In this document: piece by piece, positions 16,262-24,156 of the stretch
Layout: the number at the start of each line of letters is the position of its first letter
How positions within the stretch are numbered: position 1 is the stretch's first letter
From: Acidobacteriota bacterium
Lineage (GTDB): Bacteria; Acidobacteriota; Terriglobia; Acidiferrales; UBA7541
Reading direction: 5' to 3'
NCBI GenBank assembly: GCA_013289825.1
Contig: JABCZF010000015.1
Span: 37,596-101,595, forward strand
Length of the DNA stretch: 64,000 nt
Notes under the pieces: generated by a model
Databases searched by the model: none
Seen by the model: the letters and a program-made list of their open reading frames with translations, nothing else
What the model was told of the DNA's origin: nothing
Translations under genes and position numbers: made by a program

Positions 16262-17421
16262 AGCTGCTCATCTATTCTCATTTTTTTGCGCCGAGCATCG
16301 GCGGCGTTGAAACACTCGTGCTGTCCCTGGCTCGCGGCCTCGCCGGGCTTGGCGCAGCAAGCGGCGCTTCCGAATTCGAAATTACACTCGTCACGCAAAC
16401 GCACGCGGGTAAATTTGATGATCTGTCGCTTCCTTTTCGTGTGGTCCGCCAGCCAAGTCTCTTCCAATTGTGGGATTTGATACGCGCCTGCCATGTCGTT
16501 CATGTTGCCGGGCCGGCCTTGGCCCCCCTTATCCTCGGCCTCCTTGCGCGCCAGCCCGTCGTCGTTGAGCATCACGGCTTTCAGACGATTTGTCCGAACG
16601 GCCAACTTCTGATCGAGCCCGCCGGAACGCCTTGCCCCGGTCACTTCATGGCCGGGCGTCACGGGGAATGCCTGCGCTGCAATCGAGGCCAAGGTTGGTT
16701 TGCCGCGCGCAAGCTTTGGTTGCTGACCTTCGTGCGCCGTTTTCTGTGCCGCCGTGTTTCAAGCAACATCACACCCACCAGGTGGCTCGGCGGACTGGTC
16801 CAGCTTCCGCGAGTTGCCGCGATCCCGCACGGCTTGGAATTCATTGCCGCGCCGGTGGGGTATCCGGCACCGCCTTCGCGTTCGCCGGTTATCGCCTTCC
16901 AGGGCCGCCTGGTCAGTACCAAGGGCGTTGGTATCTTGTTCGAGGCCGTGCGCATCCTGCTCGCGCGTAACCGCGAGTTCGAACTCCTGGTCATCGGCGA
17001 TGGGCCTGAGCGCGCTTCTCTGGAGCGCCTCTCGCTGGACGCGCCCCTTGCTGGGCACGTTTGTTTTGCGGGACGCCTTTCCGGAGCAGAACTCGATGCC
17101 GCGTTCGCGCGCACGTCTGTCGTTGTCGTTCCGTCCTTGGCCGGGGAAGTTTTCGGCCTGGTGGTGGCCGAAAATATGTTGCGAGGCCTTCCGGTGATCG
17201 CCTCCGATCTCGGCGCCTTCGTCGAGGTGCTCGGTGATGGCGGCCTCCTGTTTCGCACCGGCGATGCCGCGGAACTCGCTCGGGAGCTTGCGCGACTCCT
17301 CGATGATCCTGCTCTCGCGACTCAGCTTGCCCAGCGCGCCCGGCAGCGCGCTCTTGAATTCTGCGACTTCCGCCGCATGCTCGAGGCTCACGCGCGGGTT
17401 TACGATCAGGCCTGCTCCTGA
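16258..17421 (+). CDS. Glycosyltransferase family 4 protein
   Basis: 387 residues, GT-B fold. The N-terminus YSHFFAPSIGGVETLVLSLARGL is the acceptor domain with the conserved GG loop; the C-terminal half holds FQGRLVSTKGVGILFEA and EVFGLVVAENMLRGLPVIASDLG. A cysteine-rich insert lies at about residues 118-145 (CPNG, CPGH, CLRC), which could bind a metal. It overlaps the previous transferase gene by four bases; the pair probably adds successive sugars to the same glycan. No polymerase or flippase gene is next to it. Confidence 0.9.
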   Translation: MKLLIYSHFFAPSIGGVETLVLSLARGLAGLGAASGASEFEITLVTQTHAGKFDDLSLPFRVVRQPSLFQLWDLIRACHVVHVAGPALAPLILGLLARQPVVVEHHGFQTICPNGQLLIEPAGTPCPGHFMAGRHGECLRCNRGQGWFAARKLWLLTFVRRFLCRRVSSNITPTRWLGGLVQLPRVAAIPHGLEFIAAPVGYPAPPSRSPVIAFQGRLVSTKGVGILFEAVRILLARNREFELLVIGDGPERASLERLSLDAPLAGHVCFAGRLSGAELDAAFARTSVVVVPSLAGEVFGLVVAENMLRGLPVIASDLGAFVEVLGDGGLLFRTGDAAELARELARLLDDPALATQLAQRARQRALEFCDFRRMLEAHARVYDQACS

Positions 17422-17586
17422 CCTGTCCCTAAAGGCAGGTACGCCGTCGGTCACACAGAAGGAAACTCACTCTGAGTCAGAAGCACGCCGGTCTACACTG
17501 GCTGTAAGGAACACGGTGTGGAAAGCCACCTCGGTTTTCTCGGGGACTTCAAGAAACGAGCCCACCCGTGCCAGGAGACGGAGATC

Positions 17587-17976
17587 ATGAAACGCACGCT
17601 TATTCTCTTCGCGGCACTATTGCTGGCGCTGCTCGGGGCACGAGGCGTTCTGGCCGTGCCGCAATCCAAGGGAAGTTCGACGCTCAGCGGCGTGGTCATC
17701 GGACCGGACGACAAGCCCGCCCCGCACGCCGCCGTCTCGTATCAGTCTTCGGACGGAAGCGCTCCTCATGCCGCGCGTGCGGATGCCCATGGCCGCTTCA
17801 CAATTTCGCAGCTGAAGGCCGATAGTTATGACATTCGGGCTTCCGCGAAGGGCATTTTTTCCGACTGGCAAAAGAATATCCCACTGCGCAAGGGGCAAGT
17901 GCGGTCTGTGGAGTTGCGGCTAATCTACGCCAAGGAAATGCCCAAGCCTGTTTCGAAGACCAAACCGAAACAATAA
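17587..17976 (+). CDS. Secreted carboxypeptidase-regulatory-like domain protein
   Basis: 129 residues: a Sec signal peptide (about 1-23), then a single beta-sandwich of the carboxypeptidase D regulatory type (STLSGVVIGPDDKPAPHAAVSYQSS, followed by DAHGRFTISQLKADSYDIRASAKG), and a basic PVSKTKPKQ tail. Such domains are common in acidobacterial surface proteins and receptors and probably bind other proteins or glycans. CAGGAGACGGAGATC precedes the ATG at 17587. It stands alone, downstream of the glycosyltransferases. Confidence 0.75.
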   Translation: MKRTLILFAALLLALLGARGVLAVPQSKGSSTLSGVVIGPDDKPAPHAAVSYQSSDGSAPHAARADAHGRFTISQLKADSYDIRASAKGIFSDWQKNIPLRKGQVRSVELRLIYAKEMPKPVSKTKPKQ

Positions 17977-18055
17977 GTCTCCCCTCGGCGCCCCAGATCC
18001 GGGGCGGCATCCCGGCCCCTGCCCAGGCTTGGCGAAGCGCAGAAGTCCGCTTTCA

Positions 18056-18808
18056 CTATTGAATGAAGAGCTGCGCCAGCTCATGTAGATCCTGTGCCGA
18101 CACATCGGACACGGCGCAGAATTCCATCCCCTGATGCCGCCAATGAACCCATTGATAGCCTTGCCGCGAGCCGGGCGGGTGAATGGGCGTGTCCGGGTCC
18201 TTCGTGGGCCAGACAAAGACATTGATGAAATGCTTGCGGCGTCCATAGACGAGTGCGGCGACGTTACGTTCGCCCAGAACATCCAGGCGGCCGCCAATTA
18301 ACGGAAAACCTTCGTCCATGAAATCGTGAACCGGCGGAATGAAATCCAGTTTGCCATCGAACCAGGGCTTCACGGTGTGCTGATCCGTGGAAGTTACGTC
18401 GGTGAGATGCCCGGCTTGCAGCGAGCGAATGTGGGCGTCGATGACTTCCGCAGAGGTGACCGATTCAGGGCCGTCGGGGCGCAAGTGAGGTACGGCGAAC
18501 CAGGCCACTCCGGTCACCAGCAGGATCGCAGCGGCTACGGCGAGCCAGCGCCAGGCGGCCGCCGGCGAACGGCTCACACCGGCCGCGGAGATTTTGAGTT
18601 TCGAGCGAATTTTTTTGCGCAATTCCGGCGGGGCCGTCTCGTAAAGCTGCGCCCGCTGGAGCGAAGCGCGCAACGACTCCACGGCACCAAGAGTGGCCGT
18701 GCATTCGCGGCAGTTCTCGAGGTGTCGTTCGAATTCGGCGGCGCGCACGGCGTCGAGTTCGCTGTCGAGATAGGCATGTAGAAGGGTGCCTGAAAAATCA
18801 CAGCTCAT
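18056..18808 (-). CDS. Membrane anti-sigma factor with zf-HC2 domain
   Basis: About 250 residues. The N-terminal zinc-binding anti-sigma domain shows His11, His29, Cys33 and Cys36 (FERHLENCREC). One membrane helix lies at about 84-107. The periplasmic part of about 140 residues ends with WVHWRHQGMEFCAVSDVSAQDLHELAQLF, a form seen in anti-sigma factors that sense envelope or oxidative state. The ATG at 18808 overlaps the end of the sigma-factor gene by 11 bases, so the two are translationally coupled. It should hold the partner sigma factor inactive at the membrane. Confidence 0.88.
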   Translation of the reverse strand: MSCDFSGTLLHAYLDSELDAVRAAEFERHLENCRECTATLGAVESLRASLQRAQLYETAPPELRKKIRSKLKISAAGVSRSPAAAWRWLAVAAAILLVTGVAWFAVPHLRPDGPESVTSAEVIDAHIRSLQAGHLTDVTSTDQHTVKPWFDGKLDFIPPVHDFMDEGFPLIGGRLDVLGERNVAALVYGRRKHFINVFVWPTKDPDTPIHPPGSRQGYQWVHWRHQGMEFCAVSDVSAQDLHELAQLFIQ

Positions 18809-19364
18809 GGGGCGCCTCCTGCTGGGCAGGCTGCGTGAGGGCGCGCTGCAAGCGTTGGCGAGCGCGGGCGAGCGCGGACATGACCGTGCCGATGGGAACG
18901 CTGGTAATGGCGGCAATCTCCTTGTACGAACAGCCTTCGAGTTCACGCAATATGATGACTTCGCGGAAGCGCACGGGGAGCGTTTCGAGAGCGCGAGCCA
19001 GCCGCTCGCGATTGTCGCCGGCGATGGCCAGCGCTTCCGGCGTCGTGGAAGATTGTTGGTGCAGGTCCTCGTCGAATTCAGTCATGAGTTCCACTTGGCG
19101 GTTCTTCTCCAGCCACGTATAACACGTATTGCGGACGATCTGCAGCAGCCAGGCCCGGGCGTCTCCGCCGTTGAAGCCGCGGAAAAAGCGAAACGCACGC
19201 AGCAGGGCTTCCTGCGCGACGTCTTCCGAATCGGCCCGGCTTCGCAGCAGCCAACGCGAAAGATTGAAAGCGGCATCCAGATGTGGCAACACGACCTGCT
19301 CGAAGCGAGCCCGGTCCTGCGAATCCAACACGTCCCAACCCTTCCCCTGGCCCGTCGTACTCAT
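18798..19364 (-). CDS. ECF RNA polymerase sigma factor (RpoE-like)
   Basis: 188 residues from the ATG at 19364 (a TTG at 19400 is also in frame). Region 2 shows SEDVAQEALLRAFRFF and ARAWLLQIVRNTCYTWL; region 4 shows LPVRFREVIILRELEGCSYKEIAAITSVPIGTVMSALARARQRL. It directs RNA polymerase to stress promoters when released from its anti-sigma factor, which is encoded by the overlapping downstream gene. Length and motifs are standard for a group 4 sigma factor. Confidence 0.92.
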   Translation of the reverse strand: MSTTGQGKGWDVLDSQDRARFEQVVLPHLDAAFNLSRWLLRSRADSEDVAQEALLRAFRFFRGFNGGDARAWLLQIVRNTCYTWLEKNRQVELMTEFDEDLHQQSSTTPEALAIAGDNRERLARALETLPVRFREVIILRELEGCSYKEIAAITSVPIGTVMSALARARQRLQRALTQPAQQEAPHEL

Positions 19365-19617
19365 GAATGAAAACCGCCCTACGGTTGATTTTATTCCCAA
19401 ATATCTAATTCTTATGACGAACTAATTTTGCCGGCGTGAGCGCAAGGAATTGGAATAAGGCGCGGCCCTCCACGGTCTGCACAAATGAAACACGTCCCAT
19501 AGCGGCGCGGGGCACCCTGGCTCTCTCTACCCGCGCCGCTCCTGCCAAATAAGCGCAGCAGCGGGGGGGTGCATACAGGCGTATGCGTTGGGGAGACGTG
19601 TTCAACGGAGGATAAAC

Positions 19618-20586
19618 ATGGCGCGCAACACAAAAGACGAAATCTTGCACGATCACAATCATGATGGAATCGATCGCCGCGGCTTTTTGAAGTGCATGGC
19701 CTGGGCGGGAACGGGCGCCTTGTGCGTCATGCAGGGCGGAGTGCTGAAGTCGTACAGCATGAGCCGACCCTCGGAGATGAATCCCGCGGACATGAAGGGC
19801 GAGTTGAGCTTCGTGCAGATCAGCGACAGCCACATGGGTTTCAATAAACCGGCGAATCCGGATGTGGCGGCCACCTTGCAGGCGGCCGTGGATAAGATCA
19901 ACGCGCTGTCTCGGCCGCCGGAGTTTTTGCTGCATACGGGGGATATTAGCCATCTTTCGAAGCCCGAGGAATTCGACACGGTCGAGCAGATCCTGAAGAG
20001 CGCGTCGGCGAAGGATGTCTTCTATGTCCCGGGAGAGCACGACGTTCTGAATGACGACGGTAAACAATACCACGAGCGTTTCGCCAAAGGGGCTCAAGAG
20101 GGTGGGTGGTATAGCTTCGAGAAGAAAGGCGTGCACTTCGTGGGCTTGGTCAACGTCATGAACTTGAAAGCGGGCGGGCTGGGCACGCTGGGGCACGAGC
20201 AGCTGGAGTGGCTGGAAAAAGATGTGCAGCACCTCAAGTCCAGCACCCCGATCGTGGTCTTCGCGCACATTCCACTTTGGGCAGTGTACCCGGAATGGGG
20301 TTGGGGAACCGAGGACAGCGCCCAGGCTCTCGCGTATTTGAAGAAGTTTGGCTCCGTGACGGTTCTGAACGGACATATTCATCAGATTATGCAAAAGGTC
20401 GAGGGCAACGTTACCTTTCACACCGCTTGCTCCACGGCCTTCCCGCAGCCTAAACCGGGGGAGGCGCCTTCACCGGGGCCGATGAAAGTGCCCGCCGAGC
20501 AGTTGCGCAGCGTGTTGGGCATCACCGATGTGAACTACGTGAGCGGTCAGCATGCGTTGGCCGTTGTGGACTCGACGCTGGCCTGA
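19618..20586 (+). CDS. Tat-exported calcineurin-like metallophosphoesterase
   Basis: 322 residues. A Tat signal (DRRGFLKCMAWAGTGALC) is followed by the metallophosphoesterase blocks: SDSHMG (Asp at about 70), HTGDISH, PGEHD (where the usual Asn of GNHD is Glu), AHIPLW, and NGHIHQ. The dinuclear metal centre should hydrolyse a phosphoester in the periplasm; the Asn-to-Glu change is notable because that Asn normally binds a metal. GGAGGATAAAC precedes the ATG at 19618. A cupredoxin gene and a broken DUF2231 gene follow on the same strand, suggesting one exported module. Confidence 0.85.
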   Translation: MARNTKDEILHDHNHDGIDRRGFLKCMAWAGTGALCVMQGGVLKSYSMSRPSEMNPADMKGELSFVQISDSHMGFNKPANPDVAATLQAAVDKINALSRPPEFLLHTGDISHLSKPEEFDTVEQILKSASAKDVFYVPGEHDVLNDDGKQYHERFAKGAQEGGWYSFEKKGVHFVGLVNVMNLKAGGLGTLGHEQLEWLEKDVQHLKSSTPIVVFAHIPLWAVYPEWGWGTEDSAQALAYLKKFGSVTVLNGHIHQIMQKVEGNVTFHTACSTAFPQPKPGEAPSPGPMKVPAEQLRSVLGITDVNYVSGQHALAVVDSTLA

Positions 20587-20654
20587 TCGCAAAGAGAACG
20601 CGAAGACCAACCGGAAGGTTCATTTTCAAAATCAAAAAACAAGGAAGAAATATC

Positions 20655-21014
20655 ATGAGAAGCAGTGTGTTCCTAGCAAGTTTGCTGGTGATGGCAGTGA
20701 TGGGCCTGGGCGGAATCGTTGCGGAGCATAGCAGCTTCGTGGCCAGCGCGCAGGAAACGGCTGCCTCGACGAGCGAGGTGAAAATCGACAATTTTGTTTT
20801 TGGCCCGGCGGCCATCACCGTCCCCGTGGGAACAACCGTCACGTGGATCAATCGCGACGATATCCCGCATACCGTAGTCAGCACGGAAAAGGTGTTCAAG
20901 TCCAAAGTGCTCGATACCGACGAGAAGTTTTCCTACACCTTTACGAAGGCCGGCGAGTATCCCTACTTTTGCTCGATCCACCCCAAGATGACCGGAAAAG
21001 TTGTCGTGCAGTGA
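20655..21014 (+). CDS. Secreted type-1 copper protein (amicyanin/plastocyanin-like)
   Basis: 119 residues with a signal peptide (cleavage near ASAQE) and one cupredoxin domain. The copper ligands are all visible: His72 in IPHTVVS, and Cys106, His109 and Met112 in FCSIHPKM, which is the compact spacing of amicyanin. It is an electron carrier or copper carrier of the periplasm. AGGAAGAAATATC precedes the ATG. It lies about 70 bases after the metallophosphoesterase gene, probably in the same operon. Confidence 0.88.
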   Translation: MRSSVFLASLLVMAVMGLGGIVAEHSSFVASAQETAASTSEVKIDNFVFGPAAITVPVGTTVTWINRDDIPHTVVSTEKVFKSKVLDTDEKFSYTFTKAGEYPYFCSIHPKMTGKVVVQ

Positions 21015-21029
21015 TCGCCAGCAAACGGA

Positions 21030-21488
21030 GGACGGCACGGGAACCCTTTTGACATCCAGGCCGCATTGCTTGCCAGGCACGCGCAACACGTGGTGCTGAT
21101 GCACTTCCCCTCGCGCTGTTTATTGCCGGGGTGGTGTTTGATTTTCTCGCGCAGAAAACCAAGAAGCGCGGCCTCCTGGAGGCGGCTTATTACAATTTGC
21201 CGGGCGCGGCGATTTTCGCCCTGCCGGCAGTCGTTACCGGGATCCTCGCCTGGCAGTTGCAGCTCGAGGGGCAAAAACGCAAAGGCATTTTGCTTATGTA
21301 TGTGGTGCTGGGTTCGACGTCGACGATCCTCAATCTGGGTGGCTTGGGCACTGCATGTGCGTACCAGACGACATTGGCCAAAAGGGCTGCCGGTCTTTCG
21401 TCTGGTGCTGGAAACAGCGGCCCTGCTGATCGTTGGGCTGACCGGGCATCTTGGCGGGTTTCTCAGCGGTGTAAACGGCCCCAGCTAG
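21030..21488 (+). pseudogene. DUF2231-like membrane protein, broken by two compensating frameshifts
   Basis: The three parts of a DUF2231 protein are present but in alternating frames. Part 1 (frame of 21042) reads NPFDIQAALLARHAQHVVLMHFP. Part 2 (frame of 21131) continues with LALFIAGVVFDFLAQK and three membrane segments up to about 21380. Part 3 returns to the first frame with LPVFRLVLETAALLIVGLTGHLGGFLSGVN and a stop at 21486. The shifts lie in a CCCC run (21107-21110) and in an AAAAGGG run (21380-21386). No ATG, GTG or TTG precedes part 1 after the cupredoxin stop, although GGAGG is present at 21027-21031. It is either a recent pseudogene or has sequence errors. Confidence 0.72.
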
Positions 21489-21988
21489 TACTTTTTGGCC
21501 TGATTCCAGAGCCGTTTGCGGTGCGCAACATATTGTAAGTAAAAGACATGTTTGCCAAATACGACAAAAATCGGAATTTTGTCCTAGTACCACAACCAGA
21601 GTACTCCGCCGAGTGAGTCTGACGGCCCATTGAGGGCTGCACATCGGTCGCGTAATCTTTTAAGGACGGGTTGGGAGCCGCGCGGGGACAACGGCTCCGC
21701 AAGGGGCCGTGTGCGAGCTACCCAACCCGCCTTCTCTCCTCTCCTTCTCGCTACCCCGCTTCTTCCGGCAGTGATAGACTCCGCGGACCCTCATCCTCAA
21801 GCTAACTTTAGTCAACCTCCCCAGGGTCGGGCACTCGAGCAACTCGCCGAGGAGCCCAAACTTTGCCTAACAGATGGGCATCCTTCGTGCACCCCGTGGC
21901 GCCGTTTCTTGCTTCTATTCGAGAAGAGTTGCGCCATCATAGACTTCTGGGACGGTCTCTGGCCTTGCGTGAACGGTTCCGGAGACAG
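21489..21988. other. Intergenic stretch holding the structured-RNA candidate
   Basis: About 500 bases. The frame of the next gene stays open from 21863, but the part before 21989 looks non-coding. Apart from the hairpin at 21667-21729, I see an AT-richer region (21530-21600) that could contain a promoter. No clear boxes were recognised. Confidence 0.4.
21667..21729 (+). ncRNA. Candidate structured RNA (long hairpin with GNRA loop)
   Basis: A 63-base element folds into one extended helix: a 9-bp outer stem (CGGGTTGGG with CCCAACCCG), AGC with GCT (single A bulge), a 5-bp CGCGC/GTGCG stem, a 7-base bulge GGGGACA on the 5' side only, and an 8-bp stem closed by a GCAA tetraloop. It lies about 260 bases before the start of the gene at 21989. 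No T-run follows; a pyrimidine-rich stretch does. The strand is assumed to be that of the next gene. I do not recognise the family. Confidence 0.45.
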
Positions 21989-22876
21989 GTGAGGCCATTG
22001 GCGGACACACGGCTAACATCGAGTTTCCTCTTCGCGGCCCTGCTCGTGGGATCCGTCTCCTCCGCGCAATCCGCCCCCGCCGCCAATCCGGCTCCTGCCA
22101 AATTGCGGTCTGAAACCGTTCGGGCGTTTGACCGCTACCTGCGCTTGACGGAAGAGCGCAACGATACGGAACTGCAGCGCGGGTCGGCTCTCTTGTGGGT
22201 CGATGCGCTTCCGGAATCTCAGCGCACGTTGGCCCACGCCGCCCTAAAGCGCAGCGAGATCGAGATCCATCAGCTCAACACCCTTGACAACGGCAAGCCC
22301 ATGGGTTGCCCCGGAGGGTTGATTCATCATTGGGTGGGCGTGGTTTTCATACCTGGCGCAAAGCTGGACGATGTGCTCGGCGTCCTAGAGGACTACGATC
22401 GCCAGTCAACCTACTACGCCCCCGATGTGGAACGCTCGAAAATCGAGTCGCGTGAGGGCGAACACTTCCGCGTGTTCCTGCGCTTCCGGCGGCGCAAGGT
22501 GATCACCGTGGTGCTCAACACCGAACATGACGTGCATTACTTTCGCGACGCTCCGGGACGTGCCCATAGCCGCAGCTCGGCGATGCGTATCGCTGAAGTC
22601 GAAAATCCCGGAAGGAGCGACGAGCGCGAAAAGCAACCGGGCCAGGACGGTGGCTATTTGTGGCGTATGGAAACCTGGTGGCGGATGGAAGAAAGCGACG
22701 GCGGCGTTTACGTGCAGAGCGAAGTCGCCTCACTCACACGCGATATTCCCACTGGTCTTGGTTGGTTGGTCGGCCCGTTCGTCACCAGCATCCCGAAGGA
22801 AACACTGCTTTTCACACTCGAGTCCACGCGAAGAGCTGTTGTGGCCAGAACAAAAAATAGGGCCGCGACGGGATAA
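21989..22876 (+). CDS. Secreted protein of unknown function, START-like
   Basis: About 295 residues if the GTG at 21989 is used, which gives an RPLADTRLTSS N-terminus and a clean signal peptide (FLFAALLVGSVSSAQS). GGAG stands just before it, with tight spacing. The frame is open to an ATG at 21863 without signal-peptide logic. The mature part has GGLIHHWVGVVFIPGAKLDDVLGVLEDY and later WWRMEESDGGVYVQSE, which resembles the SRPBCC/START-type helix-grip fold. No catalytic residues can be named. Confidence 0.65.
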   Translation: MRPLADTRLTSSFLFAALLVGSVSSAQSAPAANPAPAKLRSETVRAFDRYLRLTEERNDTELQRGSALLWVDALPESQRTLAHAALKRSEIEIHQLNTLDNGKPMGCPGGLIHHWVGVVFIPGAKLDDVLGVLEDYDRQSTYYAPDVERSKIESREGEHFRVFLRFRRRKVITVVLNTEHDVHYFRDAPGRAHSRSSAMRIAEVENPGRSDEREKQPGQDGGYLWRMETWWRMEESDGGVYVQSEVASLTRDIPTGLGWLVGPFVTSIPKETLLFTLESTRRAVVARTKNRAATG

Positions 22877-23210
22877 CTTTCATCAATTCTTGGGGGAATG
22901 ACGATAGTGAGAAAAGTCACCCGCTCAACGTAGGTTAATCAGCGAGAAGCTGCTGTATTGATATTTGACGAGGCGGCCATCCGAAGCGTGGCCGTGGAGT
23001 AGTTGGTCGCATTACGCGAATTGCGAGGAAGGGCTGATCCGGATTGACTCCGTGGAAGAGGCCAAGAGCAGGGAGTAAAACGGAACGCATCCCGAGGGAA
23101 CACCAAAAACTGCACCATTACCCGTCCGGTGAATCCAGATCGCGGTCTCAGATTCCTTCATTCCGTCGGGAGCTTTTCGCAAGTTCTCAAGATCGTGTGG
23201 TGCCTACTGA
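22877..23210. other. Intergenic stretch between convergent genes, nothing recognised
   Basis: About 330 bases between the ends of two convergent genes. I find no terminator with a T-run, RNA gene or repeat in it. Confidence 0.4.
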
Positions 23211-23948
23211 CTAACGAATCTTGTTCCTTAGTATCCCCAGATCTTCCTCCAGTCGTGAACGTACGAATTGGTCTTGTTCACTTCCGATCGCACGCCCCAA
23301 TTCCGCAATGCCACGTGTGTCTCGCAAATCAGCGAGAGCCCGGCCAGCGGCCATTCGCACCGAGGGGTCCGGAGCATGCAAAGCCTCTGCGAGTCCCGTA
23401 AAGACCTTCTCCGAGTCTTCCTGGGAAAGGTTGTGATATCTTGGTGAGAGTTCCGCGGCCGCCATCCTGTCTCCGTTACTCCCGCCTTTCAACAGATCAA
23501 GAACACCGCCCAGACACGTCGTACTGTCGCGATTGAATCTGAGCAGATATTCTGCAGAACATAACCGAACATTTCCGCTCGTATCTTTGTTCTTACAGTT
23601 ATCCTCCAAAGTGTCGAAGCCAATGGACTCACCCATCTCTGCCAGCGCTAATGCGATATTCATTCGTGTCCATGGCACCTTCTCTGACGCTAGGGCGTCC
23701 TTGATAGCTGGTATTGTTTCGACTGCTTTGTCTTCCGCAAGTTTGTTCGCCGCTAAATCTCTTACCTCCGGGTCAGTGTTCCTCAGAGCGTCAACCAAGG
23801 CGGGCTGTGTTAATTGAATATTGTGGCGCTTCAAGAGCTCACCGAATGTTGGCAGCGGCCCCTGCCCCTCATTGCTTTGTAAGATCGGCTGGCTCCCTAC
23901 AAGCGCCACCGCGAGGATCAACGTTACGAACGATTCGTAAAGAAACAT
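23211..23948 (-). CDS. Secreted HEAT-repeat protein
   Basis: 245 residues. An N-terminal signal sequence (FVTLILAVALVGSQPIL) is followed by about five HEAT / PBS-lyase-type helical repeats, for example ALVDALRNTDPEVRDLAANKLAED and LAEALHAPDPSVRMAAGRALADL. Such repeats form a solenoid used for protein binding. The GAAAGGAGGGGTGCGATC before the ATG is a strong ribosome site. The partner is unknown; no enzymatic residues are seen. Confidence 0.78.
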   Translation of the reverse strand: MFLYESFVTLILAVALVGSQPILQSNEGQGPLPTFGELLKRHNIQLTQPALVDALRNTDPEVRDLAANKLAEDKAVETIPAIKDALASEKVPWTRMNIALALAEMGESIGFDTLEDNCKNKDTSGNVRLCSAEYLLRFNRDSTTCLGGVLDLLKGGSNGDRMAAAELSPRYHNLSQEDSEKVFTGLAEALHAPDPSVRMAAGRALADLRDTRGIAELGRAIGSEQDQFVRSRLEEDLGILRNKIR

Positions 23949-24156
23949 GATCGCACCCCTCCTTTCTCGCCCTTCTGCTCATCCTCACGAAGAACAAGGC
24001 CATCGAGAGCGTCGTGAATACAGTCGGAGACTCGGCTGGGGCTGACGACGTCTGCGGCCGCGTAAAAATCGAGCACATCGGGACTCTAACACTCCCGGCG
24101 GCAGTGATTCCCACCTGAATGGCACGGCGCGCGCTTGGAGAAGCTCGTGGCTGTGG

